This document shows, piece after piece, positions 19,856-27,762 of a DNA stretch of 64,000 nucleotides (position 1 is its first letter; each line of letters begins with the position of its first letter). Below the pieces are notes generated by a model. It was not told the origin of the DNA and searched no databases. It saw only the letters and a program-made list of their open reading frames with translations. Position numbers and translations under genes: made by a program. The stretch spans positions 220,856 to 284,855 of the forward strand of contig NZ_PYMB01000002.1 in the NCBI RefSeq assembly GCF_003026455.1. The letters are read 5' to 3'. This DNA is from Photobacterium rosenbergii (lineage in GTDB: Bacteria > Pseudomonadota > Gammaproteobacteria > Enterobacterales > Vibrionaceae).

Positions 19856-20803
19856 ATGCAGTTAGATAAAGCTGTTTACCCTAACCTTGAAGAATCACAT
19901 CTAAAGCGGTTGCAGTGGGCTGCAGATCATGCAGGCGAAATTGTTCCCTGGAGTGAGCTAAATCGTAAAGACTTCATGATTGCTATGATACCGAAAGGTA
20001 TCTACAAGCCTGCTGAAAGTAAGTACGCGCTTTCTGTAAAGCAAATAATTAATGGTCCTTATGCTGATAGAACTCCGGTTGATCATGGAGATGGAACTTG
20101 GACCTATTACTACTTTCAAGAAGGTCATGAGCCAAGTGAGCGTGATAAGTTTGCAACAAATAGAGGTTTGTTGAAATGCATGGAAGATAAAGTACCTGTC
20201 GCTGTAGTGATACAGCAAACTAAGAAACCACAGAAAGTGACCTACTTGGTAAAAGGGGTAGGATTAATCAGTGAGTGGAAGGATGGGTATTTTAAAATTG
20301 ATGGCTTTAGTGCCCAAGGAAAAGTTAATACAGCCTACACAGATGGCCAGTACCAAACTCAGTTGGAAGGTATTGACAATAAAACAGAAGGTTATGAACC
20401 AAGCTCGACAGAAGATGGGCGTGAGAAAACTTTCCAGAGTATCTGTAAGCGAAGAGGACAAAAGCGATTTAGGAACTCGCTAATTCGTGCCTATGGTGGT
20501 GCGTGTGCAATCACTGGAACAAACGTTGAAAGTGTATTGGAAGCCGCTCATATCACCCCTTACAACGGAGAGGAATCTAACCATATTACTAATGGAATAT
20601 TGTTAAGGGCAGATATCCATACTCTATGGGATTTAGGCTTAATTGCTATAGATGAATCTAACTTTACAGTGATTGTTAATGACAGCCTTATGGGGACGGT
20701 TTATGAAGAGCTTTCAACCCAAAAAATTAAACTACCAAAAGATGCTAGTGAATGGCCATCAGTTAAATGTTTGTCATATCACAGAAATGAGTTTGATTTA
20801 TAG
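19856..20803 (+). CDS. SRA-like/HNH endonuclease (type IV restriction-like)
   Basis: 315 aa from ATG 19856, supported by AAGGGG 6 bases upstream; an in-frame extension to 19700 would cross the LexA box and int. The C-terminal HNH_2-type domain is clear: CAITGTNVESVLEAAHITPY, then NHITNGILLRADIHTLWDLG, with H232, N246 and H255. The region at about 80-155 (TWTYYYFQEGHEPSERDKFA, GVGLISEWKDGYFKIDG) resembles the SRA/PUA-like modules of HNH restriction enzymes that read modified cytosine. I infer cleavage of modified foreign DNA. A membrane-protein gene follows after 14 bp. Base composition is AT-richer than the phage structural genes. Confidence 0.8.
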   Translation: MQLDKAVYPNLEESHLKRLQWAADHAGEIVPWSELNRKDFMIAMIPKGIYKPAESKYALSVKQIINGPYADRTPVDHGDGTWTYYYFQEGHEPSERDKFATNRGLLKCMEDKVPVAVVIQQTKKPQKVTYLVKGVGLISEWKDGYFKIDGFSAQGKVNTAYTDGQYQTQLEGIDNKTEGYEPSSTEDGREKTFQSICKRRGQKRFRNSLIRAYGGACAITGTNVESVLEAAHITPYNGEESNHITNGILLRADIHTLWDLGLIAIDESNFTVIVNDSLMGTVYEELSTQKIKLPKDASEWPSVKCLSYHRNEFDL

Positions 20804-20817
20804 ATAAGGGATTAATA

Positions 20818-21342
20818 ATGAAGGATGATTTTTATAAAAGGGACGACATGAAGATCCTTGCTTCAGGCTGGGCTATATATATACTCGCTCTAGTTGCAGG
20901 ATTAAAATTTAATCAATTGGAAGTAATGTTAATCCTATTGGTTTTTAGTTTTACTCTTATTATTAAGTCAACAATATGGTTAAATCAGCCTCATATTAAA
21001 AAAGGCTTTATGATGCTACTCAACGGAGTGGCGTTTTCAACTATTTTAGCCGTATTTGTAGCCGAACAAAAAACTGATGTTCAGATTTCGGAATTGTTAG
21101 ACCCATCATATAAATTGATAATTTTGTTATCGTCAACAGCTTTTGGTGGTGCCGCAGGTGGTCTAATTGCAAGCGAAGCAATGAAATATACACCAGATAA
21201 ACATGAAAAAGCAGTTTATCAATCAAGTGTTGATGTAAGCAATTTAGAAAAGAAAGTACAGATGCTATCCATATCATTAGCAGTACTTTCTCTTTTAGTT
21301 GTAAGTGGATTTGGAGTAATAATTTACTTATTAACTAGATGA
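20818..21342 (+). CDS. Four-helix membrane protein paired with the HNH nuclease
   Basis: 174 aa. Hydrophobic segments lie at about 13-27, 33-52, 63-80 and 150-172, with a weaker one at 98-116 (STAFGGAAGGLIASEAMKY). A charged, heptad-like stretch (YQSSVDVSNLEKKVQMLS) precedes the last helix. It starts 14 bp after the nuclease stop, so the two are probably co-transcribed. I recognise no family. It could be a membrane effector or immunity partner of the nuclease, or a superinfection exclusion protein; that is inference from position. Confidence 0.75.
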   Translation: MKDDFYKRDDMKILASGWAIYILALVAGLKFNQLEVMLILLVFSFTLIIKSTIWLNQPHIKKGFMMLLNGVAFSTILAVFVAEQKTDVQISELLDPSYKLIILLSSTAFGGAAGGLIASEAMKYTPDKHEKAVYQSSVDVSNLEKKVQMLSISLAVLSLLVVSGFGVIIYLLTR

Positions 21343-21402
21343 AGTTTGTTAATTGTGGAAGCCTGTTTGAGTTAGGCTTCCTCATCAATTCTAATCAGGC
21401 CA

Positions 21403-21903
21403 TTAAAGCGCGTCGCCGCCACTTTGATTCCAAGATTTAGTAAAGCCAACAGCAGAAACATCAGCTTTGAAAGAGCGGTATTCAACTTGTACAGTATCTG
21501 GTGAGTTACTAAACGCATTCATCATGAACTCTACTCCCTTGTCAGATAAGGCTGTTGTTTGAATCAGAGCCATACCGTCCGCTAATTCACAAGCTTGGTG
21601 CATATTAATCGGTTGGCCGTTTACACGAACAACGACGTTGTCAGGCGTATTTTGAGGATCGCAAGAATTATCATTAGCTATTTCTATGAAGCTTAAGTAA
21701 AGGCGTTGAGTTCCTTGCTTAGAGTGTGAGATCTCTGCACCAACAACCTTAATAGTTTCAATGTCTTCACCTTTCATCATGAATGTAAGTGTGCTCAGCG
21801 GATTTTCTTCAGTCCAAGTTACAGTACGAGTATCCCAGTCAGAAGCAAAAGAAGAACTTGTAAAGGCGCATAATAATGCCGGTAGAAGCGCTCTTTTGTT
21901 CAT
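21403..21903 (-). CDS. Exported protein of unknown function (prophage cargo)
   Basis: 166 aa. The signal peptide is MNKRALLPALLCAFTSSSFA, with cleavage after SFA. The mature protein of about 146 residues begins SDWDTRTVTWTEENPLSTLT and is beta-rich by eye, with a lone Cys pair (C in NDNSCDPQN and HQACELADG) that could form a disulfide in the periplasm. It is convergent with the membrane protein and separated from the next rightward genes. No family recognised. Confidence 0.75.
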   Translation of the reverse strand: MNKRALLPALLCAFTSSSFASDWDTRTVTWTEENPLSTLTFMMKGEDIETIKVVGAEISHSKQGTQRLYLSFIEIANDNSCDPQNTPDNVVVRVNGQPINMHQACELADGMALIQTTALSDKGVEFMMNAFSNSPDTVQVEYRSFKADVSAVGFTKSWNQSGGDAL

Positions 21904-22111
21904 AAAAATTCACCTTTGTCATGTTTTGGTGAATATTAACCCTTGTGATACTAAGGCTTCAATATGCAAAGCCATACAAGAAGCCTCTCTCTTTTATGTA
22001 ATTCATATGCTTAAAGCTTTTTTATGCTGTGCAATATCACGCAAATCACATGAAATCATTACTAATTCTGGCATTTCACTGCTTCTATCAAGTTAGGCTA
22101 AGGGGGCAATT

Positions 22112-22219
22112 ATGATCAGATGGATTTTGAAAATGCTTGGTAGAAATGAAGAATGGTTAGTGTCTGAGTGTGGGCTACTTCAGGTGAGTGTTGATGGACG
22201 AGCGATATTGGTGGCGTAA
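22112..22219 (+). CDS. 35-aa leader-like ORF coupled to the next gene
   Basis: MIRWILKMLGRNEEWLVSEC continues for 15 more residues and ends in TAATG, so its stop overlaps the ATG of the gene at 22219. AAGGGGG lies just upstream. The overlap and good ribosome site suggest it is translated and couples expression of the following gene; its own function is unknown. Confidence 0.45.
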   Translation: MIRWILKMLGRNEEWLVSECGLLQVSVDGRAILVA

Positions 22220-22572
22220 TGATGAAGATGATATTTTTGCTGCTTTCCATCGTTCTTTCGGCCAGCGCGCATACTCAAGAAGTTGCCTGGACAGGCATGA
22301 AAACAGACAAGCTTATTGCTATTAGTGAGCAAGGGGATAGGGGTTTTCAATATGCAATGATCTATATCCTTGGTGTTGTTGATGGTATGGAAGGGCAAAG
22401 GGCTATATACCAAGAGGCAGCTTACAGGGTTGACAATGGCACAACTAATCAAGAGATTACTAGTAAAGTGCTTGAAACCTTAAAACAATTGGGACATCGA
22501 CGAGAACCCGCAGGTAAGCTCGTGATTCATGCTTATATCAAATCGTATTGTGAAGACTTCATGTATGAGTGA
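22219..22572 (+). CDS. Small exported protein, Rap1a/Tai-like
   Basis: 117 aa. The signal peptide MMKMIFLLLSIVLSASAHTQ is followed by a mature part with QYAMIYILGVVDGMEGQRAI and a C-terminal VIHAYIKSYC. The pattern G/Y-x-I-x-G-x-x-D resembles the Rap1a/Tai family, periplasmic proteins that include immunity proteins against peptidoglycan amidase effectors. The match is by eye and weak. In a prophage, such a protein might block wall attack by a competitor or by another phage's lysin. Confidence 0.6.
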   Translation: MMKMIFLLLSIVLSASAHTQEVAWTGMKTDKLIAISEQGDRGFQYAMIYILGVVDGMEGQRAIYQEAAYRVDNGTTNQEITSKVLETLKQLGHRREPAGKLVIHAYIKSYCEDFMYE

Positions 22573-22887
22573 AAAAAATTTGCGTAACAGACTTTATCAA
22601 ACTAAAGTCACTAATGAGTAAGGTTTAGTATTGCTGAACCAGTCTTTCAAATGCTAAATATATTTTTATTAATAAAGAGTACATTGCATTCCTGCCTATT
22701 TCTCTTAAGGCCTTTTACTAGCTACATATAGCGGTACGATACTCTCCGCATGATAAACCAGTATAGATAATCGATGGTATTCTTTTCGTTTGCATAATGC
22801 GAGCGTTACCATGCTGCATGAATTTCATGTGGTTACCATTTGTTGCTTTTTAGCAATATCTAATACTGTAATTTATTAGGATTAACT
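22573..22887. other. AT-rich non-coding spacer in the accessory block
   Basis: No convincing gene. A segment near 22729-22752 (AGCGGTACGATACTC) resembles host sequence before the hairpin at 16051 (AGCGGTATGATACTC), perhaps a mobile scrap or chance. It probably holds a promoter for the two small ORFs that follow. Confidence 0.4.
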
Positions 22888-23061
22888 ATGCTTATAACTA
22901 TTTTAATTAGCAAAATCACGGCTGACGTTATTACAGTCATATCAGGCCTTGCTATTGGGGCAACTACATACCATGTAGTTAAAGATGCGACTGATAAAGA
23001 AACAGCCCAAGAAATAGGTAAATATGCTAGGAGAAATCTACCTCACAAAGGAGGAGAGTGA
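22888..23061 (+). CDS. 57-aa membrane-type small protein
   Basis: The reading frame MLITILISKITADVITVISG... runs 57 residues, with a hydrophobic N-terminal half (about 3-30) and a charged tail with DKETAQEIGKYARRNLPHK. It ends with GAGGAG one base before the ATG of the next small ORF, acting as that gene's ribosome site. Function unknown; a single-helix membrane peptide. Confidence 0.5.
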   Translation: MLITILISKITADVITVISGLAIGATTYHVVKDATDKETAQEIGKYARRNLPHKGGE

Positions 23062-23062
23062 T

Positions 23063-23134
23063 ATGAACTTTTTATTATTGTCTCTTGCAATAGTTGTCGG
23101 TTATGAAATCGCAGCTGAATTAGATAAAGATTAG
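23063..23134 (+). CDS. 23-aa hydrophobic mini-protein
   Basis: MNFLLLSLAIVVGYEIAAEL plus DKD. The ATG is two bases after the preceding stop, with GGAGGAG directly upstream. One membrane helix fills nearly the whole peptide. Such pairs recall phage or toxin-like membrane peptides, but nothing more can be said. Confidence 0.35.
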   Translation: MNFLLLSLAIVVGYEIAAELDKD

Positions 23135-23149
23135 TTTTACCTCTAAATA

Positions 23150-23173
23150 AATAAGCCGCTTTCGCGGCTTATT
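23150..23173. terminator. Bidirectional terminator
   Basis: AATAAGCCGC-TTTC-GCGGCTTATT, with T-rich sequence following on both strands, separates the rightward small ORFs from the leftward cI operon. It overlaps the nuclease stop codon. Confidence 0.85.
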
Positions 23174-24017
23174 TTTCTATATGACTCAGCTTTTCAATCA
23201 GGCTATTGTTGTACTCAACGGCATCGATAGAGTAGTGGGCTCGGCGATGGCAGTTGGGGCAAACAGCAATAACGTTCTTAGGGTGATCGGGGCCACCGTC
23301 AGCTAGGCGATGAACATGGTGCGGTTCTAGGTAAGGACCTTTCTTTGATTTAAATGGTGCATCGTCGCCACAACCTTCACATTTACCACCAGATCTTGCT
23401 AGAACATAAGCTTTCAAAGCTTCCGAACGGTAGTAGTTAACAACTTTTCTCTCAGATTCCGTAGAAGTTTTAGGTGATGTTTGAAGCGCAGCTTCTCGCA
23501 GGTCTTCCAGCGATTTCAGCTTACGAAGCTTTTTCTTAACTTCCTTGGTTGCCTTATCACTTTCAACTTCAGACGTTAGGCTAGTTGGTTCTATAACTGC
23601 TTCATCTGAGCTATTCATCATAAGGTGGAAAACAAAAGCATTACGCATATTGCCTTCGCGGTCAGGCTTCTGTTCTTCGTGATAGCCTATGCATTCGGCT
23701 TTACCGTTGTAGCGAACGTAAGCTTTCTTTACGTACTCGAAAACATGAATAATGCGGCCAGTTTTCCCACTATCACGAATAGCCTTGTTACCGCGGACCA
23801 TTTCCATATCACCGACTTGGCCTTCGCCGGTGTAATGAAAAATGCCTTCTTCAGTGAAGTGGTCAGCATAGCCATGCTGCTCACCACCATCACCAGTAAA
23901 GATGAAAATGACATCGAAATCAGATGGGGTAGAGATTCCACCCTGGGCTTGGCCTTTATAAGGTCCATGAATCTCAGATTTTCGGTGATAAATTTTACCA
24001 ATTTCGAAATCAGCCAT
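23169..24017 (-). CDS. SRA-like/HNH endonuclease, last gene of the cI operon
   Basis: 282 aa. The N-terminal domain (about 1-135) has EQHGYADHFTEEGIFHYTGE, GQVGDMEMVRGNKAIRDSGK and a following HVFEYV, a pattern seen in ScoMcrA-like SRA domains that bind modified DNA. A charged linker (about 150-195) leads to a zinc-type HNH domain: C213-x2-C216, LEPHHVHRLADGGPDHPKNV, and CPNCHRRAH (C253, C256, H257). I infer modification-dependent cleavage. Its ATG overlaps the OLD-family gene by 8 bases with AAGGTG upstream, so the two are coupled and probably act together. Confidence 0.85.
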   Translation of the reverse strand: MADFEIGKIYHRKSEIHGPYKGQAQGGISTPSDFDVIFIFTGDGGEQHGYADHFTEEGIFHYTGEGQVGDMEMVRGNKAIRDSGKTGRIIHVFEYVKKAYVRYNGKAECIGYHEEQKPDREGNMRNAFVFHLMMNSSDEAVIEPTSLTSEVESDKATKEVKKKLRKLKSLEDLREAALQTSPKTSTESERKVVNYYRSEALKAYVLARSGGKCEGCGDDAPFKSKKGPYLEPHHVHRLADGGPDHPKNVIAVCPNCHRRAHYSIDAVEYNNSLIEKLSHIEK

Positions 24018-25932
24018 AATTGCACCTTAGAATATGAGCGTAAATACTTTCACAAAGCTCACTAAGTTGTGGTGTAAGTTCCCAGTCATCTCGTTCATTC
24101 ATCATTCTGGTTGCAATACGGCAAAGTTTCACTTTATCTTTTATAGTTCCACTATTACTCTCGAAGAATTTACGATCACTTGGTTGTGAAGAAACAAAGG
24201 TTTCAAGATAAGCGCCAATTCCAGTCATATTAGCGTAATCATCTTGATTAATTGCATCTAGGTTGAATTTTGATTCACCTTTAGAGTTAAAGCTATTCCA
24301 TAACTCATTACAAGCTAACTTTAATATAGCTTCTGGAATGTAGTTTTCTATTTCCTTGAAATCCAATAGTTTAAAGCTATCATTAAGATCTCTTTTTAGT
24401 TCTTCAACTCTTTTACCTTTAGCTTGTATATCACCATCTGCAAGTAAAAATGCTTTTGAGCAGAGTTTTCTTGCAGAGGTAGTTTCTTCTTCATAATTTT
24501 CATCTTCACCAAAATACCAGTGTGTAATATTGCTACCTTGATATTCTGTAAAAATATAATGAAGGTCTTCTTTTAGATTTTTAAGCTTGTTTTTTTTATC
24601 ATTCTCCTGAAGTTTACAAATATACTTCTTCATATACTCTCGTAAGTATAATTTGTCAGTGATTCCTTCGACCCATATAGAACAATTTGCAAGAAAAACG
24701 GATGAAGGCCTTACGCCTAAGTCATATAGCAATTCTGCTTCTTTGGATAAACTATCAATGCATGTGATGTGTTTATCATCTTCTATTTTTTGAAAAACTC
24801 TTTGAATGGATATGTCATCACGCTCTTGTACGATATCAATAATGTGATTAGAGTGCGTTGAAATGAAAAATTTATGCTCAGTTTGTGACGCGAGTGTTTC
24901 AATAAGACCGCGCTGATAACCTGCGTGTAAATGTGTTTCTGGCTCTTCAATAAAAAATAATGTAGGCCTTGGGGCTGTAAATACAGGAAAGGTAATTATA
25001 ATAACTGTTTGTAAACCATCACCAAGCTCATAAATAGGACGTTCATCAGCATTTCCAATTTTGATACTTACTACATCTTTGCCTTCTATTGGACTTAAAG
25101 TAACTTTTTCATTTTTAAAGAAGTTTTTTGATAGGTAGTATTCATAATTTTCTAGCTTACTACGTTTCTCATACCCTCCCATTAGCAGTTCAACTAAATC
25201 TGAGTATATAGAGTAACCTGTGAAAATGATATTTTTAATACGATTGTTTTTTATTATATTTGATATGAATTTATTTTTTTCATTATGGCTACAACTTAAA
25301 TCATAATCATCGATTGTTCTCTTTAAGTTAAGATCAATATGCTCATCATCTTCTTTCAGATTGTTTAACGGCCTAAGTCCTCTTAATATTGGCAGGTAAC
25401 ATTTGTTAAAGATTATTTCTATTGGTTTAATAAATTCAAATTCAATGTGTTCATCTAAATCTTTAAATATTTCCTTATAGTATGTAGACTCATCCTTTCT
25501 ATTAGAGAAGCTGAGGCCTTCTCCGGCAGTCATTATGAATTCATCAATTTCTTTTTTAATATTACAAAAATGGCCGCTATCAATTGATTCAGCTGTTGAA
25601 ACTGCAAGTTCGTTCAGTGTATTATGCAAATAATCTTCCGGGTTTATATAACTCTCATCCTTTATTTTTTTAATATTTTCAACCACATGGCTTTTATAAG
25701 ATTCAAGTTGCAATGAATCTGAATCAATAGATAATATTTTGTTTTTGTAGATATGTCTAATAAGTCTGCTCTTGCCACTATTATTTGCACCAACAAACAA
25801 ATTAACTGTTTTTAGGTTTGTCAATGATTGACTGTTTAATGATTCGTTATTAAAGTTTTCTTCTTCAAATTTGTCTATGGTAATTGCATTAATGTACTGA
25901 GAATGTTCCATTTTTTTCATATTTTTAGTCAT
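24010..25932 (-). CDS. OLD-family ATPase/TOPRIM nuclease
   Basis: 640 aa from the ATG at 25932; a TTG at 25941 or ATGs at 25920 and 25911 are alternatives. AAA/ABC-type features: Walker A GANNSGKS (about 48-55), signature-like ELGDGLQ (about 302), Walker B LFFIEEPETHLHAG (about 325-337) and the switch motif STHSNH. A C-terminal TOPRIM domain has WVEGITDKLYL (Glu about 422) and LLADGD (D-x-D about 499). This is the architecture of P2 Old and GajA, which cut DNA and protect against phage. Its start overlaps the cI stop, and its stop overlaps the HNH gene. Codon use is strikingly AT-rich. Confidence 0.88.
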   Translation of the reverse strand: MTKNMKKMEHSQYINAITIDKFEEENFNNESLNSQSLTNLKTVNLFVGANNSGKSRLIRHIYKNKILSIDSDSLQLESYKSHVVENIKKIKDESYINPEDYLHNTLNELAVSTAESIDSGHFCNIKKEIDEFIMTAGEGLSFSNRKDESTYYKEIFKDLDEHIEFEFIKPIEIIFNKCYLPILRGLRPLNNLKEDDEHIDLNLKRTIDDYDLSCSHNEKNKFISNIIKNNRIKNIIFTGYSIYSDLVELLMGGYEKRSKLENYEYYLSKNFFKNEKVTLSPIEGKDVVSIKIGNADERPIYELGDGLQTVIIITFPVFTAPRPTLFFIEEPETHLHAGYQRGLIETLASQTEHKFFISTHSNHIIDIVQERDDISIQRVFQKIEDDKHITCIDSLSKEAELLYDLGVRPSSVFLANCSIWVEGITDKLYLREYMKKYICKLQENDKKNKLKNLKEDLHYIFTEYQGSNITHWYFGEDENYEEETTSARKLCSKAFLLADGDIQAKGKRVEELKRDLNDSFKLLDFKEIENYIPEAILKLACNELWNSFNSKGESKFNLDAINQDDYANMTGIGAYLETFVSSQPSDRKFFESNSGTIKDKVKLCRIATRMMNERDDWELTPQLSELCESIYAHILRCNYG

Positions 25933-26527
25933 CAATATCAAAAATTTGGCCTAATATTTCAATATTATTAATTGAAATGTCAAAACTATTTTTATCAAAG
26001 TTAAATACTACTTTTTCCCCAGGAACTCTATGTAGCTCAAGGATCGTTTTTATTTTATCGAATTCGACGAGATACTTTCCACTAATTACCTTCGTATTGC
26101 TCGTATCCACAAACAGCTTCTTTCCTTCATGCTCGACCAGCATCAAGTGTTCAGCATCAGGCATTCCTTCCAGGAACTGCGGATCAAAGAACATCTTGCC
26201 TTTATCTAGCAATTCACCGTTATCTAGCAGGAAGTAGGGTAGCTCAACTTTGTCATTTGAAATGCTAGGTTTGCTCGAGTCATACATATCCCCCTCACCA
26301 AGTAATAGCCACTTAAGAGAAACACCTGAAGCAAGATGTACTCGTACAGCGATCTCAAACGGTGTTTGGTTACGTGTTCTCCATGTAGACATTGTTCCAT
26401 TGGATACACCAATGATGTTTGAGAGATCCATCCTATGACTCACTGAATACACTTCTTTAAGTCTATTGATGAAGTCGGCGCCCCCTTGATAATCAAAAGG
26501 CTCAATTTTTTGTTGACTTAATTCCAT
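25925..26527 (-). CDS. cI: CI-type lysogeny repressor
   Basis: 200 aa. The N-terminal HTH includes LSNIIGVSNGTMSTWRTRNQ (about 35-54), then PFEIAVRVHLASGVSLKWLL, as in the Bacteriophage CI family of P2/186/HP1 phages. The C-terminal half should be the oligomerisation domain. I do not see the Ser/Lys autocleavage arrangement of lambda-type repressors, so induction probably needs an antirepressor, as in 186. GGTGGA precedes the ATG. It is divergent from cox, with dyad TGAGTCAA...TTGACTCA between them, and it heads the operon containing the OLD and HNH genes. Confidence 0.9.
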   Translation of the reverse strand: MELSQQKIEPFDYQGGADFINRLKEVYSVSHRMDLSNIIGVSNGTMSTWRTRNQTPFEIAVRVHLASGVSLKWLLLGEGDMYDSSKPSISNDKVELPYFLLDNGELLDKGKMFFDPQFLEGMPDAEHLMLVEHEGKKLFVDTSNTKVISGKYLVEFDKIKTILELHRVPGEKVVFNFDKNSFDISINNIEILGQIFDIDD

Positions 26528-26548
26528 TGACGATCCACCATATAGATA

Positions 26549-26584
26549 TGAGTCAAATGAATTAAATGGTAAGCAATTGACTCA
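26549..26584. promoter_or_regulatory. Candidate CI/Cox operator region
   Basis: The perfect inverted repeat TGAGTCAA (26549-26556) and TTGACTCA (26577-26584), 20 bp apart, lies between cI and cox. Another TGACTCA occurs inside cI at 26436-26442, and AAGTCATTTGAAT lies after cox. These look like repressor half-sites covering the divergent lysogenic and lytic promoters. Confidence 0.65.
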
Positions 26585-26618
26585 AGCTGAATGAGAACTA
26601 ACAGATAAGGATACCACC

Positions 26619-26834
26619 ATGGAATCAACTTCAATAGTCTTTAGTGCACCACTTGCCCCCTTTGTCACAGTACAAAAGTTCTCTGATATCACAGGGATAA
26701 CAATTGGGCAGGTCAACAAAATGCTTCATGAAGGAAAGCTCCCTATCCGTCCTAAAACACCGGGCAAACCCAAAGAAAAACCGCTCATCAACATGGTTGC
26801 CCTAATGCGAGAAGCGGATTCATATGTGTTTTAA
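26619..26834 (+). CDS. cox: Cox-like excisionase/repressor
   Basis: 71 aa, first gene of the rightward early operon, with AAGGA before the ATG. The sequence FVTVQKFSDITGITIGQVNK is followed by MLHEGKLPIRPK, a winged-helix MerR-like DNA-binding motif as in P2 Cox and HP1 Cox. It should repress the cI promoter and act with Int to excise the prophage. Position and size match the family. Confidence 0.88.
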   Translation: MESTSIVFSAPLAPFVTVQKFSDITGITIGQVNKMLHEGKLPIRPKTPGKPKEKPLINMVALMREADSYVF

Positions 26835-26874
26835 CTAAGTCATTTGAATATAGCAATTGGGATAGGAGCCCACT

Positions 26875-27420
26875 ATGTCTGCAAATGAATGTCCAAAACA
26901 TACAGCGTTCCTCAACGCTTGCACCACCTTCAGCAACACGCATGTCATTAAGCATCTGGCTGCAAAGTTCGGTTTGGATGCTCAAATGCAGTGCAATAAG
27001 TTAGATGCCAACAAACCCCATAAGCTTTTCGCTGAAGAGCTGCTGCTACTCACCAAAGCAACCTATAACCCTGATACAGGGAAAATGGATACCAGCTTGG
27101 TCGATGGCCTATTAAGGGAACTCAACCTAACCGCGGTTCCATTGCCAGCTGCCACCGCAGAGCAAGCAACAACATCTTTAACTGATCGCATGTTAGAGAT
27201 TTCTTCAGCCACCGGTGAGCTCAGTGCTCACACCTTGCAAATCAATGCCACCAATCGAGTTAATCGCCGCACCAAAGAACAAGTCGTGAAGCGCGCGCAA
27301 TGCGCCGTTCGTGAACTTGTCATGCTAATGAATGAAGTCGAAGGCAAGTTTCAAGCTGTACCAGTGCTTTCCTGTGCGGTCGACGCGTTTGGTTCAATGG
27401 CACTACCGGGTCTTTCATAA
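26875..27420 (+). CDS. cII: CII-like regulatory protein (CP76 family)
   Basis: 181 aa with GGAG upstream. The N-terminal segment HVIKHLAAKFGLDAQMQCNK followed by PHKLFAEELLLLTKAT, and the C-terminal helical part (RTKEQVVKRAQCAVRELVML), are typical of the CII/CP76 proteins of P2/186/HP1 phages, which set the lysogeny decision by promoting repressor synthesis. The position directly after cox agrees. Confidence 0.85.
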   Translation: MSANECPKHTAFLNACTTFSNTHVIKHLAAKFGLDAQMQCNKLDANKPHKLFAEELLLLTKATYNPDTGKMDTSLVDGLLRELNLTAVPLPAATAEQATTSLTDRMLEISSATGELSAHTLQINATNRVNRRTKEQVVKRAQCAVRELVMLMNEVEGKFQAVPVLSCAVDAFGSMALPGLS

Positions 27421-27430
27421 GGAGATAACC

Positions 27431-27724
27431 ATGGGAAACGCAGCACGAAAACTTGAACAGTCATACCCCAGGCCAGCATCAGAATCGCTAGCTCACTGTC
27501 ATGAATTACTCAATTGCAAAAGCCTGGCGGGGCTGAGTTACGAGAACCTCGATGAGTCAGTAAAACGCACCTTATGTTTCTCGGCGGGGTTAAAGCAACG
27601 CCACATTCCAATGAAGCTCCATGAACTAACACCATTCGAGCGTAAGAAGCTTCACCAAGCCATCAACACATTGGCAGATGCCCTTAAGCCACTCGCTTAT
27701 CGCTCATTAAAAGAGTTTCGATAA
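27431..27724 (+). CDS. Early-region protein of unknown function
   Basis: 97 aa from ATG 27431, 10 bases after the cII stop, with AAGGAG overlapping that stop. It is soluble and helical by eye, with a doubled Leu-rich segment (HELLNCKSLAGLSYENLDES; TPFERKKLHQAINTLADALK). Not recognised. Its place between cII and the replication gene is where HP1/K139 phages carry small accessory early genes. Confidence 0.75.
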   Translation: MGNAARKLEQSYPRPASESLAHCHELLNCKSLAGLSYENLDESVKRTLCFSAGLKQRHIPMKLHELTPFERKKLHQAINTLADALKPLAYRSLKEFR

Positions 27725-27762
27725 TAGCCCGACAAGGGCAGTCATTTGGTTAGGAGAACACC

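Noticed and set aside
24010..26527. Gabija (GajA/GajB) or Septu (PtuA/PtuB) system
   Set aside because: The ATPase has a TOPRIM domain like GajA but no UvrD-type helicase follows, and the HNH partner has a large SRA-like N-terminal domain unlike small PtuB.
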